64,000 nt of DNA, taken from positions 22,286,667 to 22,350,666 of the forward strand of contig NC_092018.1 of assembly GCF_042242105.1 (NCBI RefSeq), written 5' to 3'. A program made the translations under genes and the position numbers. This document shows positions 1 through 12,400 of the stretch, in pieces. The DNA comes from Pempheris klunzingeri. Taxonomy: Eukaryota > Chordata > Actinopteri > Acropomatiformes > Pempheridae. The notes below the pieces were generated by a model that was not told the origin of the DNA, did no database searches, and saw only the letters and a program-made list of their open reading frames with translations. How positions within the stretch are numbered: the stretch's first letter is position 1; the number at the start of each line of letters is the position of its first letter.

Positions 1-342
1 GCAAATAGTGTCTTTTTTCATCCAACCAGCACCTCAAAACCTAAAGATACTCACTACTGACAGAGAAAAAACAGTTGATCCTCACATTTGAGAAGCTGAA
101 ACCAGTAACGTTTCACAGTTTTGCTTGAAAAATCACTGAAACAGGTTACAGATGGCCAAAACTAGTTGCAGCTTCATTTTCTGCTGATCAATTTAATTCT
201 TTAGCTCTTGTGTCATTACATTTAATGAATCAGGCCAAACACAAGAGGAAGGTGAAGCTAATGCTGGGTACCTACTATACGTCGACTTACTGAACCAGCG
301 ATTTAAAAAAATAAAGTTCATGTTAACAATCCTCACACTGAC

Positions 343-3300
343 CAAGGGCCTGCTGGCAGTGGAGGATGTGGAAGTCATTGTGCATGCAGGCTGCCAGCAG
401 CAGGTGCTGATGAGTCGGGTGCCACTTCAGCCTCCACACTCCACCACCTGTGGGACTCTCACTGAGAGGCTGCCGCATGTTCCTGCCATCCCACAGCAAA
501 ACCTGCTCATCGTAGCTGCAGGAAGAGAAGCCCAGAACACAAGACTCACAATCACAAGGCTGAAGAGGGAAGCCAGCTTAAGGACCAAAAACACAGGAAG
601 CTGTGGTCATTCCCAAAGTTACCGCACAGAGTTCACTGGGGTATTTACCTGCCCGTAGCCACAATGTGTTCTCGATGTGGGTTGCTGTGAATACTACACA
701 CACCCATCGAGTGCCTTCAAGAGAACAGACCAGGAATTGTCAATGTCAATGCCAAAACGTACAGTCCAAATAAATACCAATGGCAACTACACCAGTGCTC
801 ACCTTTTACTGATGAAAGTGGGGCAGGAGGGACCAGCCCTGAGATCCCAGCCTTTCAGTCTGCAATCATCACCACCTGTTGAGGAAACACATAGAGGTGG
901 GTGCAAAAGCATACACAAAGATAGAGCAGTTAAAACTGGCTTCCTCGAATCTATGGAAATGCTGACTGCACTGCATTAAAACTAAACATCTTTGAGGGTT
1001 TCATGTCTTTTGTGCAAAATGTGTATTATCTGTAAATAAGTGGATGCTTGTGATTTATCATAAGTTTAGCAATGTCTTTATATTGCAAAAAATAATATAT
1101 TGTAAATGTCAAATGGTTATTTTCTTCAGTCAACTTTGATCATGTGTGAGTATGTGAGTTTAAAAAGGTTAAAACAGAGAAGACACTTTGCCAAGGGAAT
1201 CCCATAATCAGAGAAAAACAAACAGCCTATATGAAAGCATTCGTGAAGGGCAAATGGGTCGAGTATGGAGTTAAACCAATAAATACCCAGACTGATATAT
1301 AGGCCACTATTAGCTTGTTGCAGATGTCGAGATTAATTTTAAACTACAAAATGTCCTGCTAAGAACATGTCTTTGGCTACAATTATTTAAAAACAGAAAA
1401 TGTGCAGGACATTTATCAAACATGTTCTGTGTTTATGAAAAACATGAATATCAACTGATGAACCAGATGTTGGTATTGGCCCTGGAGCTCTGGCTGTGAA
1501 CACTGGCTTGAGGTGGATATATCAGGGCACCGTGCTGACAGACAGACAGCAGCATGTATGTTTACTCTGTCTCTACACAGCTGTACATACAGTTACTTTT
1601 GCTAAACCATATAATACCATAGAAACATTTCCACATTAGGCACATCTGGGCAGACCGACAGCCACAGGAAGTACCGGGTCTAAAAAACATTTCTGCCTAG
1701 TGCCCAAACAAGGTCAGGGGAAGCCCTGCAGTACTCTGTGACAGATTGTAATTTAAAGCAGCGTTACCAGAATAAACCAGCTGTGTGTCCCAGTAGGAGA
1801 AGGCCGAGATCCAGGCCTCAAAGTCATGGGCCTTCCACTGTGACAGAGCCGTCAGAGCGCCTTGAGCCAAGGAGAGTACACTGACGCAGCCGGCAGAGTC
1901 GCTGCACACCACCCGAACATCACTGCTGCTGACATCAACAGGGAACGTTTGTGCTTTTTGACTGACATTAATGGAAAAATAGGACTACCGGTGTTCTGGC
2001 TCTGGACCATGCAGAGTTCGTTACCTGTCCAGTCTTCCAGTGGACCAGTCTAATGACAGAGCCAGCCGCTCCGCTCCCACCTCCAAACTGCTCAAAGAGT
2101 GCAGACTGCGGCCGCCTTCCTACTGGATACACACATTCATGAGTGCAGACTACCACGTCGGCAGCTGGAGTCACACCAAGCCTCATAATACGCAACAATG
2201 ACAGGTAGAGCAGAACTGCGCTTAAAGGTCCACTGCACCACCACACCATTTTACATCAGCTATTTATATCTGCTCAATAAATAATGATGCTTGGCTCACT
2301 TCAGCTGCCGCACAGTTACTGTCCCCCTCTCTAGACAGACTGACGAGGATGAGTGTGGTCAAACAGGTACAGTGACAACAGATGTGCAAACTTACAATGA
2401 TTAGATGTTGTTGATACTGTGTCAAGTGTTTTACTGGACAGCATTATGTTGTACAGCATTTGTCCATCCGAAACAAACATATGTCTTAAGTACATAGCAC
2501 AGTCCAGTACAAACCACAACTTGAAAAAAACAATTAAAATTTTGATATGATTTTTTTTAATTTTATCAAAACCTCTCTGATACTCTAAACTAAAAAAGTA
2601 AAAAAAGTAATAGATGCAAGCTTAACAAAAGTGAACATCCACTGTAAGGTGTTCCTGGCTTTTTGGCCCCCTGTGTATGTGGTCAGTTTAAATAAAATTC
2701 GAGGGCACTTAAGAGTGACAACAGTAATGGGGCAAACTCTGCTTTTCTTCTGATGCCACGTTTCTCACCTGACTGCCCGACAGCAGCGTGTACAGCTGCA
2801 GCTCTCCAGTGGCAGCTGCCACCCCCAGCACCGCCTGCCCCGACACTGGCACATGGCACCTGACAACATGCAAAAGAATGAACAAAGAGGAGGCGGACAG
2901 TCTCACCAGTAGCCACACTGGTCAAATCTGATTTCTTACCATTTCAAATCTAAAATGGCTGCTGTGTCCATGCGCTGTAGCTCAACAAGAGGAGGGCTCA
3001 TCAATCCCTCTCGACGGAATTCAAACAGGTACAAACGACCTGTCCGGCTCGGGGTAGCATCCTCTTCCCCTGCCTTCAGGAAGAACGTAAAGGGGACATA
3101 GATCAGCCAACAGTCAGACATCAGCAGGAGTATGAGTGGCTGCAGCCCTCAGGTACAGTATATGTACCTGCTACAGCTGCAGAAAGTTCAGGATGCACAA
3201 CTAATCGAAACCATCACGACTTTAGACATTTTGTTTTCATAAAGTAACATCTGGATTGCAATGGGCTTAACAGTTCAGTTCAATTTAAACATTAAAAAAA

Positions 3301-4006
3301 AAAATGTCAGCCCTTATATTTCCGCAGTCACCCATCAAACTCCCCATGCTGTGAACAGTGCGATCTAAAACTGGAACATTTTCTTGCCTGATGGATCATT
3401 TAGTGTTCAGGCGTGTGCACGTGTTCTGCTGTACTGGCTTTATACTCCAGCACATTTGAATTGAAATGCAACAATGACTAGTGTTGGCCTTCTGTAGCTG
3501 GGGGGGGGGTCGGACTACATCGGACCAAGAGAGCAAGACATGCAGCTTGAGTGATGATCAGATGAGGCGGGATGGAGTGTGGTGAGGATCCACATGTAGC
3601 CTTATGAGCTGCGCACGCACTACAATTGAACCCTTTAAATAACCCCACGTTTTTAGTTGTGTTTTTTTTTTGTCCCTGAGGGCAGTGACGCATTAAAGGT
3701 TTGCTGCTAGCCCATGTAACACCGATTAAAAGACGGGGCCGCCTAACACTCGCGCATTTAACTGGACTACGGATGAAAGCCGGTCCGATGAGTGTCGGGT
3801 ATGTGGCTCAGCGCTGAAGTAACGGGATGCACCGGAAGAGTTAACTAACACTGCCCCACTGTAATCTATCTCACCCCTTTCTGAAGCTGATAAGTCCCGC
3901 AGGCCAGGATGTCTTGGCTCGATGAAACGGGACACCACTCCACCGTGTCGGCGCTCAGCTCCGTGTCAAACACCTGTAGACTGCGGGTCTTCGACTTCCA
4001 AGCCAT
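343..4006 (-). CDS. dph7: Diphthine methyl ester hydrolase, WD40 protein DPH7 (partial, 3' end off window)
   Basis: DPH7 (WDR85) removes the methyl ester from the methylated diphthine intermediate during conversion of a histidine of elongation factor 2 to diphthamide. It is cytosolic. I assembled eight exons on the minus strand: 4006-3875, 3073-2940, 2859-2769, 2119-2025, 1925-1768, 875-803, 714-649 and 515-343. All junctions are GT-AG and every phase agrees, giving about 307 codons. Recognisable family stretches are the start [20 protein letters not shown], the VEWCP and LACGTYQL motifs of exon 1, AILDLKWCHVPV across exons 2/3, LSLDWSTG, the [13 protein letters not shown] blade of exon 5, [11 protein letters not shown], and YDEQVLLWD with WRLKWHP in the last visible exon. 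The human protein is about 450 residues, so roughly the last third lies left of position 1. The exon 5 acceptor could equally be 3 nt upstream (1928). I see no stop or frameshift. Family similarity is from memory. Confidence 0.93.
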
Positions 4007-5493
4007 GGCCGTCTGCTCAGCATAACGTCACGGTGTTTATAGCTTAAAAACAGCAGAACATTATTTCCCGTTAAAAAACCAAACTCAGAGAAGTCTATCA
4101 AGCAGCGTTAGGGTTAGACCTGCAGCGATGCTATCTAGCTAGCTTTCATTAGGCTATCTCAGCTAAGTGAATATTATTTTTGGGTAGTTAGCTAGCGAGC
4201 TACAACGCTAATTTAGTCACTGTAAGCCTCGCGCAGCACAAACTGTAAACAGTTAGACACTTCACGTGGGGGACAGATATTCAACGGGTGAATAAAATGT
4301 CCAAACTCAAATGAACTTTTGTTTCATACGGATTATTCACAGAACAAATGATTATAAACTAGACTCACATGTGAGCCAGCCCCGAACAGACGACTCTGTG
4401 CGTCGTTGCGTCACCAGTGAGCGTGGAGGTGCATTCATGGAACCACTGCAACGAAATAACATAAAAGCGAGTGGCGACGGGCCCATAGAAACAGAAAGGT
4501 TTCTAGTCCTGTGTCTGTGTCTGTGGCAGAGCCTGGACCGTGTCCACAGCACTCATAAGTGGTCAGGGCAAATCACCAGTCTGCCCATAGTGTAGATATG
4601 AATAATGACGCGTATAGTAGCAAAACTCGTTTTTCTGGTCATGAATATAAACATTTACTTGTGTTCATAACATACACGTTTAGCAATAAAACACCATGGC
4701 CCTCACATGAAGAAATGAATGCAGTCCATCACAGGGGCACTCGTGTTTCGATTTTAATTCGAAACTCTTCTCACGAACCTTAAAGTGCTTCTATCTAAAA
4801 CATTTCCCAGAGAGCATCGAGCATGGGCGCTGAATACATTCATGATTTACAGGGTTGGTGTCAGAGACGGTTCAGGTTGTCATTAGTAATGTCACTGCCT
4901 TCACCCATGGCAAATGTGTATAACTAAACTACATCGTTTGCGTGTGTGTGCTGTATGTGTGTGCTGTGTGCTGTATGTGTGTGTTGTATGTGTGTGTTGT
5001 GTGTGTTTGCGCAATGTGTGTGTTGTGTGTGTGTGTTGTGTGTGTGTGTGTGCTGTGTGTTTGTGTGCTGTATGTGTGTTGTGTGCTGTATGTGTGTGTG
5101 TGTGTGTGCTGTATGTGTGTGCTGTATGTGTGTGTTGTATGTGTGCGCTGTGTGTGTGTGTGTGTGTGCTGTGAAAGGCCCAGGACGGTTTGGCTCCTGT
5201 TGATGGCGCCATCTGCTGGCCACCGTCGGATCCATATAAAAAAGAAAATGAATGGCCGAGGCCAAAGTCACTGCTGCTGTGTTATCAACATGTTGTTATA
5301 TTATAGAAACAGTGAGTAAGCGAGTAAAATACGTTGCTTTAAAATAATTTGGTAGTTTGATGCATATCTGACGTAACGAGGTCTCGTCCGTGGAGGTCAC
5401 GTGATATTTTTGGCGTGTGCCATCATCACATCTCCGCTGGTGTCGGGTAGTCTGCTTCCAGCGTAACATCACGAGCCAGCAGATACAGACACA
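4007..5493. other. Divergent intergenic region between dph7 and sh3glb2
   Basis: This 1.5 kb separates the two start codons, which point away from each other, so it should hold both promoters and 5' untranslated exons. I see no convincing TATA box near either start. The sh3glb2 ATG at 5494 has a good initiation context (purine at -3, G at +4). A long imperfect GT tract occupies about 4939-5171. No other coding sequence is visible. Confidence 0.6.
4939..5171. repeat. Imperfect (TG)n microsatellite with TGCTGTATG interruptions
   Basis: About 230 bp of alternating TG broken at regular points by TGCTGTATG and TTG units. Open frames on both strands here (Cys/Val and His/Thr runs) are artefacts of the dinucleotide repeat. 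Confidence 0.95.
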
Positions 5494-6115
5494 ATGGATT
5501 TCAACGTGAAGAAACTAGCCTCCGGTGCCGGACTGTTTTTCACACGAGCTGTCCAGGTAACGAGCGAAATGCTCACCGTGTCGTGCCGTGTCGGGCTGAC
5601 ACTTCCTCCCATCGTGACAGCCAGCTGTTACTGACGATACCGACCGACGCGGCGGCGGTATCAGACTGCGCAGTGGATGTTGTGTTGCCGAGCTAACGTA
5701 AGGCTACGCGTTAACACAGGAAGCCGATACAGTGACTCTGTCGGCAGACACGGTTTTGGCGATAGCCCGGGCCCCGGTACCGCGAAACAGCCCGTCCACA
5801 TGCTATTATTGGCTCTGTTGTTAGCCACCGGGTAACGGCAACGTATGTTTGTAACGTAACGCGATTTGCAGGGAAATCTAGCTCATACATTACTGTGCAC
5901 GCATTAACCTCGGACTCGGTTGAAAGCTCAGCTAATTGCAGCACATACGTTCACTTTCATGCATTTGGACAAGTTTGGGGGAGACAGGAGACGGAAACGA
6001 CGTGACGTGATCCGGACACCCCGTGACGTCACGGCATCACGTTGGCTCCTCGGTGTTTTTCTGATAATTGATTAAAGCGCAGAGGACACATGAGCAGCTG
6101 TTCCTCGGTAGCTCA

Positions 6116-6183
<68 letters not shown>

Positions 6184-9100
6184 CTCGCTCTGCCTCAGTT
6201 CACAGAGGAGAAGTTGGGCCAGGCTGAGAAGACTGAGTTGGACGCTCACTTCGAGAACCTGATGAGCCGTGCAGACTGCACCAAACAGTGGACTGAGAAA
6301 ATCTACAGACAGACTGAGGTCCTGCTGCAGCCCAACCCAAGTATGACATCAATGAAGCTATATCCTAATTAGAGGTGGAGAGAGTGTATATATTTATATA
6401 TAGAGAGAGAGTACATACTTTCTTCAAGAGCAGAACTACTGTGCTGCAGCTTTTTTTTAAATTGCAACCCAAGTGAATGATCTGCTCATTTAGAATATAC
6501 TCTTGATAAAAAGAGATTCATCATCATACACAATTAACCATTTTATCAGTAATTAACAACAACATAAAGCCCATCAAAGTAAAGCTAGACTTGACGCACT
6601 GATGGAAAATGGAACTGTACTGATTAAACCATAGTTACAAGTTGTGGACCTTAAAGGGATAGTGTGGACTTTTTTGAGGTGGGGTTGTGTGAAGTACTCA
6701 TCCATAGTCAGTTCATGACCCACAGCAGATTGCATTCAGCACGCCCTCAGTTTGGAAAAGCAGAACACGAGAGTAGGCCGTGCTACTGCTGCCTCAGTGG
6801 ATGAACTAAAATGTTAGTTTGGATCCGAACTAACCATGTGGCACACCAAAGTCACACTATAACAGAAACTGACAAACCGATTGAGGCAGCAACTCCCGTG
6901 TTCTGCCGAGTAGAATAACTGTATTTGTGAATGGAGTCTGGCGGCTTCGAAGCAAGCGAAGAGAAAGACAGACAGCTTCAGTTGTCTGTCAGAAAGGGCT
7001 GTCTGACAGCGAGCGAAACGGATCCACATGTTTCTGCTGACCCGACCGCAAGACTGCATTGCTTAGTGTCTTTGCCAAGACGCCATCTGCTGTGGGTAAT
7101 ACACTGACTATGGAGAAGGACCATGGGCAACCACACTTTCAAATACTCTGAACTATTCCTTCAAGGAACATTTACTACTAGAATATCTGTTATCCCATCC
7201 CACTTTTTATTTGTTGTTGTTTTTTCTTTTTTTTTATGAAAGTTCAGTCTAACTCAGTGAATGTCGCACTCCATTTTACCATCAGTGTAACAAATTCAGT
7301 TATAATATCAGTCAGTACAAGAGGCGTAGTAGTGGTGGTGCGTAGACGGTACGATACGGAAGTCCCAACATATGATGCTGGAAGAACTGCGCTGGTGGTG
7401 TTGATGGCACGTTTTAGCCCACTAACTAGAGATTGTGTATACTTACTGAAACCATACTAGGACTGAGTTCCTGCGTTTAGGCCATCTGTACTTTCAATTA
7501 ATTTCACAATTTCTATGAAAATAATTTTTGAAGAGACCTCAAACTTTTTTCTTTGTGTCAAAATGTAGTCATTATCGTGCAGTGAAAAGGTCGTAAGCAG
7601 GTACAATTTAGATTTTCTCATTGTTCGGCTGTTCTGAACAATGTTCTGTTCTGATGGGTGAAATTTACCCGAAATTCCAAACGTTTTTGACTTGCTTTTG
7701 GTTTAGCAATTGTTGTGGTGCACGCTTGGAACCCCCTCTGCAACGCTCATTTTATGACAACTAAAAAAGAGGGATTTACTCCACATAAATGGATCCTCCT
7801 GAACGTCTGTTATTCAACTTCAGTGGAAGTTTTCCAATATGACCTGAGGGCAGACAGGTCAGCTCTAACAGCTTCTGTCCGTCTGTTACCTTTGCAAACA
7901 TCACTGGTGCTCTCAGCAGAGTTTAAAGACGCCCTGCGGAGTTCTCTTTTAAACAGACAAAAGTTTTGTTGACGTTCAGTTTCTCTCACCAAAATGCGCA
8001 ATGTGTAGGATGCATCTCCTTCCTCGTTAAATATCGGCATAACCATTCTTTGCTGACTGTTATAAAATTGAAAATACATTGTTGACGTCCATGTTTACTA
8101 TCAATCAATCAATCAATCTTTATTTATAGAGCGCCAATTCATAACGGTGTTATCTCAAGACGTTTTCCATAAAGAGCAGGTCTAGACCAAACTCTTTAAT
8201 TAGAGAGAGACCCAACGATCCAGGATCCAACATTAAGGATTCAAGAATCCCCACATGAGCAGCATCAGATATTAGATTAGGACACAGTGGCAGGAAGAAC
8301 TCCCCTTTAACAGGAAGAAACCTGGAACTCTGAGGTGGGCGGCTCTCTGTCAGGGTCTGTGTTGGGTGGAGGTTAGACAGAGAGAGACAGAGAGAGAGAC
8401 AACACAAACAGCAACCAACATACTAACAGCAACTATAGCACTAACAATAGGAGTGTGACTAATAAATTAGCACTATGGTAGCATTGAAAAACATGATGAG
8501 TGGTTGACGATCCGCATCAGTGATTCATGAAGCCAGAGAACCACAACAGGAGAACCAGGACCAGGATCCACAGGAACCAGAGAGATGAGGAAAGCACAGA
8601 AAGGCTCCGGGGAAGATACCAAGTTAGTAGCAGATATTAAGCGGACATTAAGCGGCATAATGATGGAGAGGAAGAGGAGGATAGAGAATAGAGAGGAGCC
8701 CAGTGCATCATGGGAGTCCCCCGGCAGTCTAAGCCTATAGCAGCATAACTAGGGGCTGGTCCAAAGCCTGAGCCAGCCCTAAACTATATATGAGTTCTCA
8801 GTGTTCCTCCTCACTGTCTTTGTTGGCACATTGCTGTGCTTCTCTGCACACTACCACCCCCAACAGTCGATCAGCAGAGGAGGCAGGAATGTGTCTCGCA
8901 TCACATGCATCTGCGTTCTCATGCACGCGCCCCATACAAACAAAACAGGAACCCACTGGTATGCTATTACTCCCTATCGAAACGTCGCAGGGTGACTTTA
9001 ACATGGGGCCAGTTTGCAACTTGTGCAACTTTGACAGAAAATGAGAAATAAAACCAAATTAAATTTGTAGTTCAGAGGCTGAAATATGCAGAACCACTGG

Positions 9101-9426
9101 TGTGGTCCTCACGGTGATGCAAAACATGAAAGCTTTCTCTGAATAGACAAGGTAACTCACAGAAACTGCACAGTTGTGCAAAGAGGTAGTGTCAGCGTAT
9201 TTGCAGTGACACCGACACAGTTCAAGGAGGTCAAATGCTTTATACACAATGTCACTTCTTAGCATTATTTTACAGTGGTATGGAATGACATACTGGAGAA
9301 TAGGGAGCTCTAACGTGTGACTTTTTGATTCTCCATGCTACAGTTGATCATACTGGTGAGTATCCTGCCTCCTTGTTTTAGTGCCCTGCTGTGGAAACCT
9401 TTTATGCCTTTGACTTTTTCATAGAC

Positions 9427-9481
<55 letters not shown>

Positions 9482-12400
9482 AATACTTTATTGATCCCCG
9501 GGGGAAATTCTGGAAATACAGAGAAATTGATGAACATTAAAAGGACCAAATCAGCGCATGATTCTTAGGTAATGAGATCAAAGTATGCTGTGAAATACAT
9601 TTTTAACGCTCAGAGATTCAGAGCGTCTGTGTGACTTAATGCTGACATCAAACTGGTGTTGAACAGTGAGCCCCCTTTATACATTTCCCCTCTGTTTGAC
9701 TGGCCTCAGCCAGACGGTGCATTTGTTTCTATTACACTGGTGGTTTTTCATCTTGTCTGTCTTGTGTTTGTCTTGCTATAAAAAAGCTGAAGCATGATAT
9801 TTGGGTGTTCTGTCCATATATCCAGAGTATCTGCTCCTGACTTAGCTTGTCAGGTTGGATCGTGTGTTATATCCAGGCCAAGAGGTGTCTGAACATGATA
9901 TCTAGTGTGGAGACTCCTCACTCTCCTGCTCCACAGGTGACTGGCTTACACCACGCTACATCTAGCGCTCTATAAGGACAGTACACCACAAGTAAACACT
10001 ATTAGACATTTTTATACCATGAAATGGCCTCCGTCCAAAGGTAACAAATATGCCGGTGGGTGAATTTTGTTACGTTTGTACAGAGCCAGTTAATCTAGCA
10101 AATTAATCTAGCTGTCTGCTGGTTCATGTTTAAGGGACAGATACCAGAGTGCCATCAGTCCTCTCAGCTCATCTTAGAATATGGACAGAAACACACCACA
10201 CTGTCATATTTCACCTTCTCAGAAAGAATGACATGGATGACACTGAATTATAAAAGCTGAAGAGAAACAAATCCAGAATTATGGCAGGATTTCAATTTTC
10301 TGTAAATTTTGGAATCTGGCTCATCTTATTTTTTACCAGTTCCCACTCGTCCTGACTGGTCATGTTTCTTCACATCATCAGAATCAGATTTCCTTTAATA
10401 ATCCCCAGGGGGAAATTGCTTTTTGTTACACACAGCTCCAAAAGAATAAGAATAAACTTCAAACACAAAAGTAATAATAATGATAATAATGATACCACTA
10501 CTACTACTACTAATACAAATAATACCACTTCTACTAATAATAATCATCTCTGCCTAGTTGAGCTGTCATCTTCATTGCTCCTGCTAGATGTAGCAGTCTG
10601 TGATAGTGTGTAGTGACGTTCATGTCTGTGTAGTGTGTAAACCATAGCTTCACTTTTTTTTTCACAGTTTTCTTGTGTATATTTGCAGATTTCTGTCTTG
10701 ACGTACAGAGTGAACTTGTGGAAAACATGTTTACTTTATACGGTATATAGTTTTGTTTGTCTGTCGACTCGGCTCATCCATGATATTCATTTATCCTACA
10801 TAACAGACATTAGACTTGGATGGTAATTTGGTAACACTGATATTAATGATTTGATATTATTCCAGGCACTACACAAATGCGTGGGTAGTGAAATTTGTTA
10901 TGATATGAGGCGAGGCTTAGGGCCTACTGATAGGAGGAACGAGTCAAATCAGGTGCACTCCAACCAAATAGTCAGAGTGAACCTTTAGCTGGACGTGGTT
11001 GCCACCGTGCTGTGTGAAGGTCAGCTTCTGCCCCCCCCCCCGTGATGTCCACCCAGGTGCACACATTGCAGTGCAGTAGTGCTCGCAGACTCACTGGTAA
11101 GTACAAACGTAAGCGAGTCAGCTTGGATCTAATCTTTGTAAGGAGATTTCTGCATATATAGAGAATCTGTCGGCATGGGACAACTCTTTTGGTGTCTGTC
11201 TGTAGTCGGTTTGTAGTCCCGAGCGGTACTGGCCAATCGTGTTGGAGCAACAGTCCACATGGAGAGCAAAAGGGGCGGAACGCATTGGACGACATGCTGT
11301 CTTGGAGCCCATTCATTAGTTGTTGTTTTTTTTTAATGCCGGAAGCCCCTAAACTTTGGCCCTTGCCCCCAGAGGCTAGAACATCTTCAGATCATCTGAA
11401 TGTAGTTGAGCCTCGTTTTCCGCCTGTTTCTTAATTTAGTGATTGCCTTAGTACACCATAATACACGTCTCCACCACGATGACAGGAGGGTGCTACAGAT
11501 CAGTGTTTTACCTCTGTTATTAAACTGCCTGATCAATTTCAAATGTTTTGTTTTTCATATCAATGCTATTGAATCACAAAGTAATGCATCACACCAGAGG
11601 TTAATCAGGTGAAAAATATACAAAGTAACCCGTTTAGAATGACATGCTTTAAATAAATTAGGGCTGGTTGAAGCAGCACACAGGTATCTTTACCCACCAG
11701 AGGGCAGGCAATAACACTGTAGCTAACTGGTGGTGTTGAGGACATCTGCCCAGCCTGGCAGATTCTGCACTGTTATCACCAGCCACTTGATAACTGTTTG
11801 TCACAGTGGCTGTATCGGAGCGTTTTAGTTCTGTGGCCGTTCATGAGCGTGATTCAGACGTAAACCTGCGGCAAATGTGCCCTTGAAACGAGAGAATGAG
11901 TTGATACAGGTGAGAATTCTCCACGAGGTCATGAAACATTCACATGAAGCGTACCATCCAAGCCTAATCGACATCACAGTCATGCCATTTGTGAGTCTTA
12001 CATGCTGAAGAAGGGCTGGACATCACATGGGCACCTGTTTCCTCTTTTTTTTTTTTTCCCCAATGCAGCATTCCTTTGTGAAACTCGTGATGTTGGGGCT
12101 GTCAGGTTTTGATTCCCCTCTGAAACACTGTATTGTGTGGTCTCTATTTACTGTATGTATTACAATAGGCAGTGGACAGAGTAACAGGAACCTTACAATA
12201 CGTCTCTGTTAAGACTGTCAGAAGTATTGATTCAAGTCAGCAGCGCAGTGCTTGCGAAGCGATGCATTATGTGCAGTTAATATTGTTGCTGAGAGTCTTC
12301 TCGTCTTCTCTTTCATAGGCAGCATTCAGTCCAACTGTATGTACTGTAAGGTATTCATGTTGTTTTGTTCCCCCATGTTTCTCATGCATTAATTACGATT

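Noticed and set aside
320..979. Plus-strand frames of 112 and 100 codons
   Set aside because: They are antisense to dph7 exons 343-515, 649-714 and 803-875, which have correct splice sites and phase.
4901..5319. Overlapping Cys/Val and His/Thr rich open frames on both strands
   Set aside because: Produced by the TG/CA dinucleotide repeat, which lacks stops in several frames. The same reasoning applies to frames at 6037-6262, 22253-22493 and 37280-37571.
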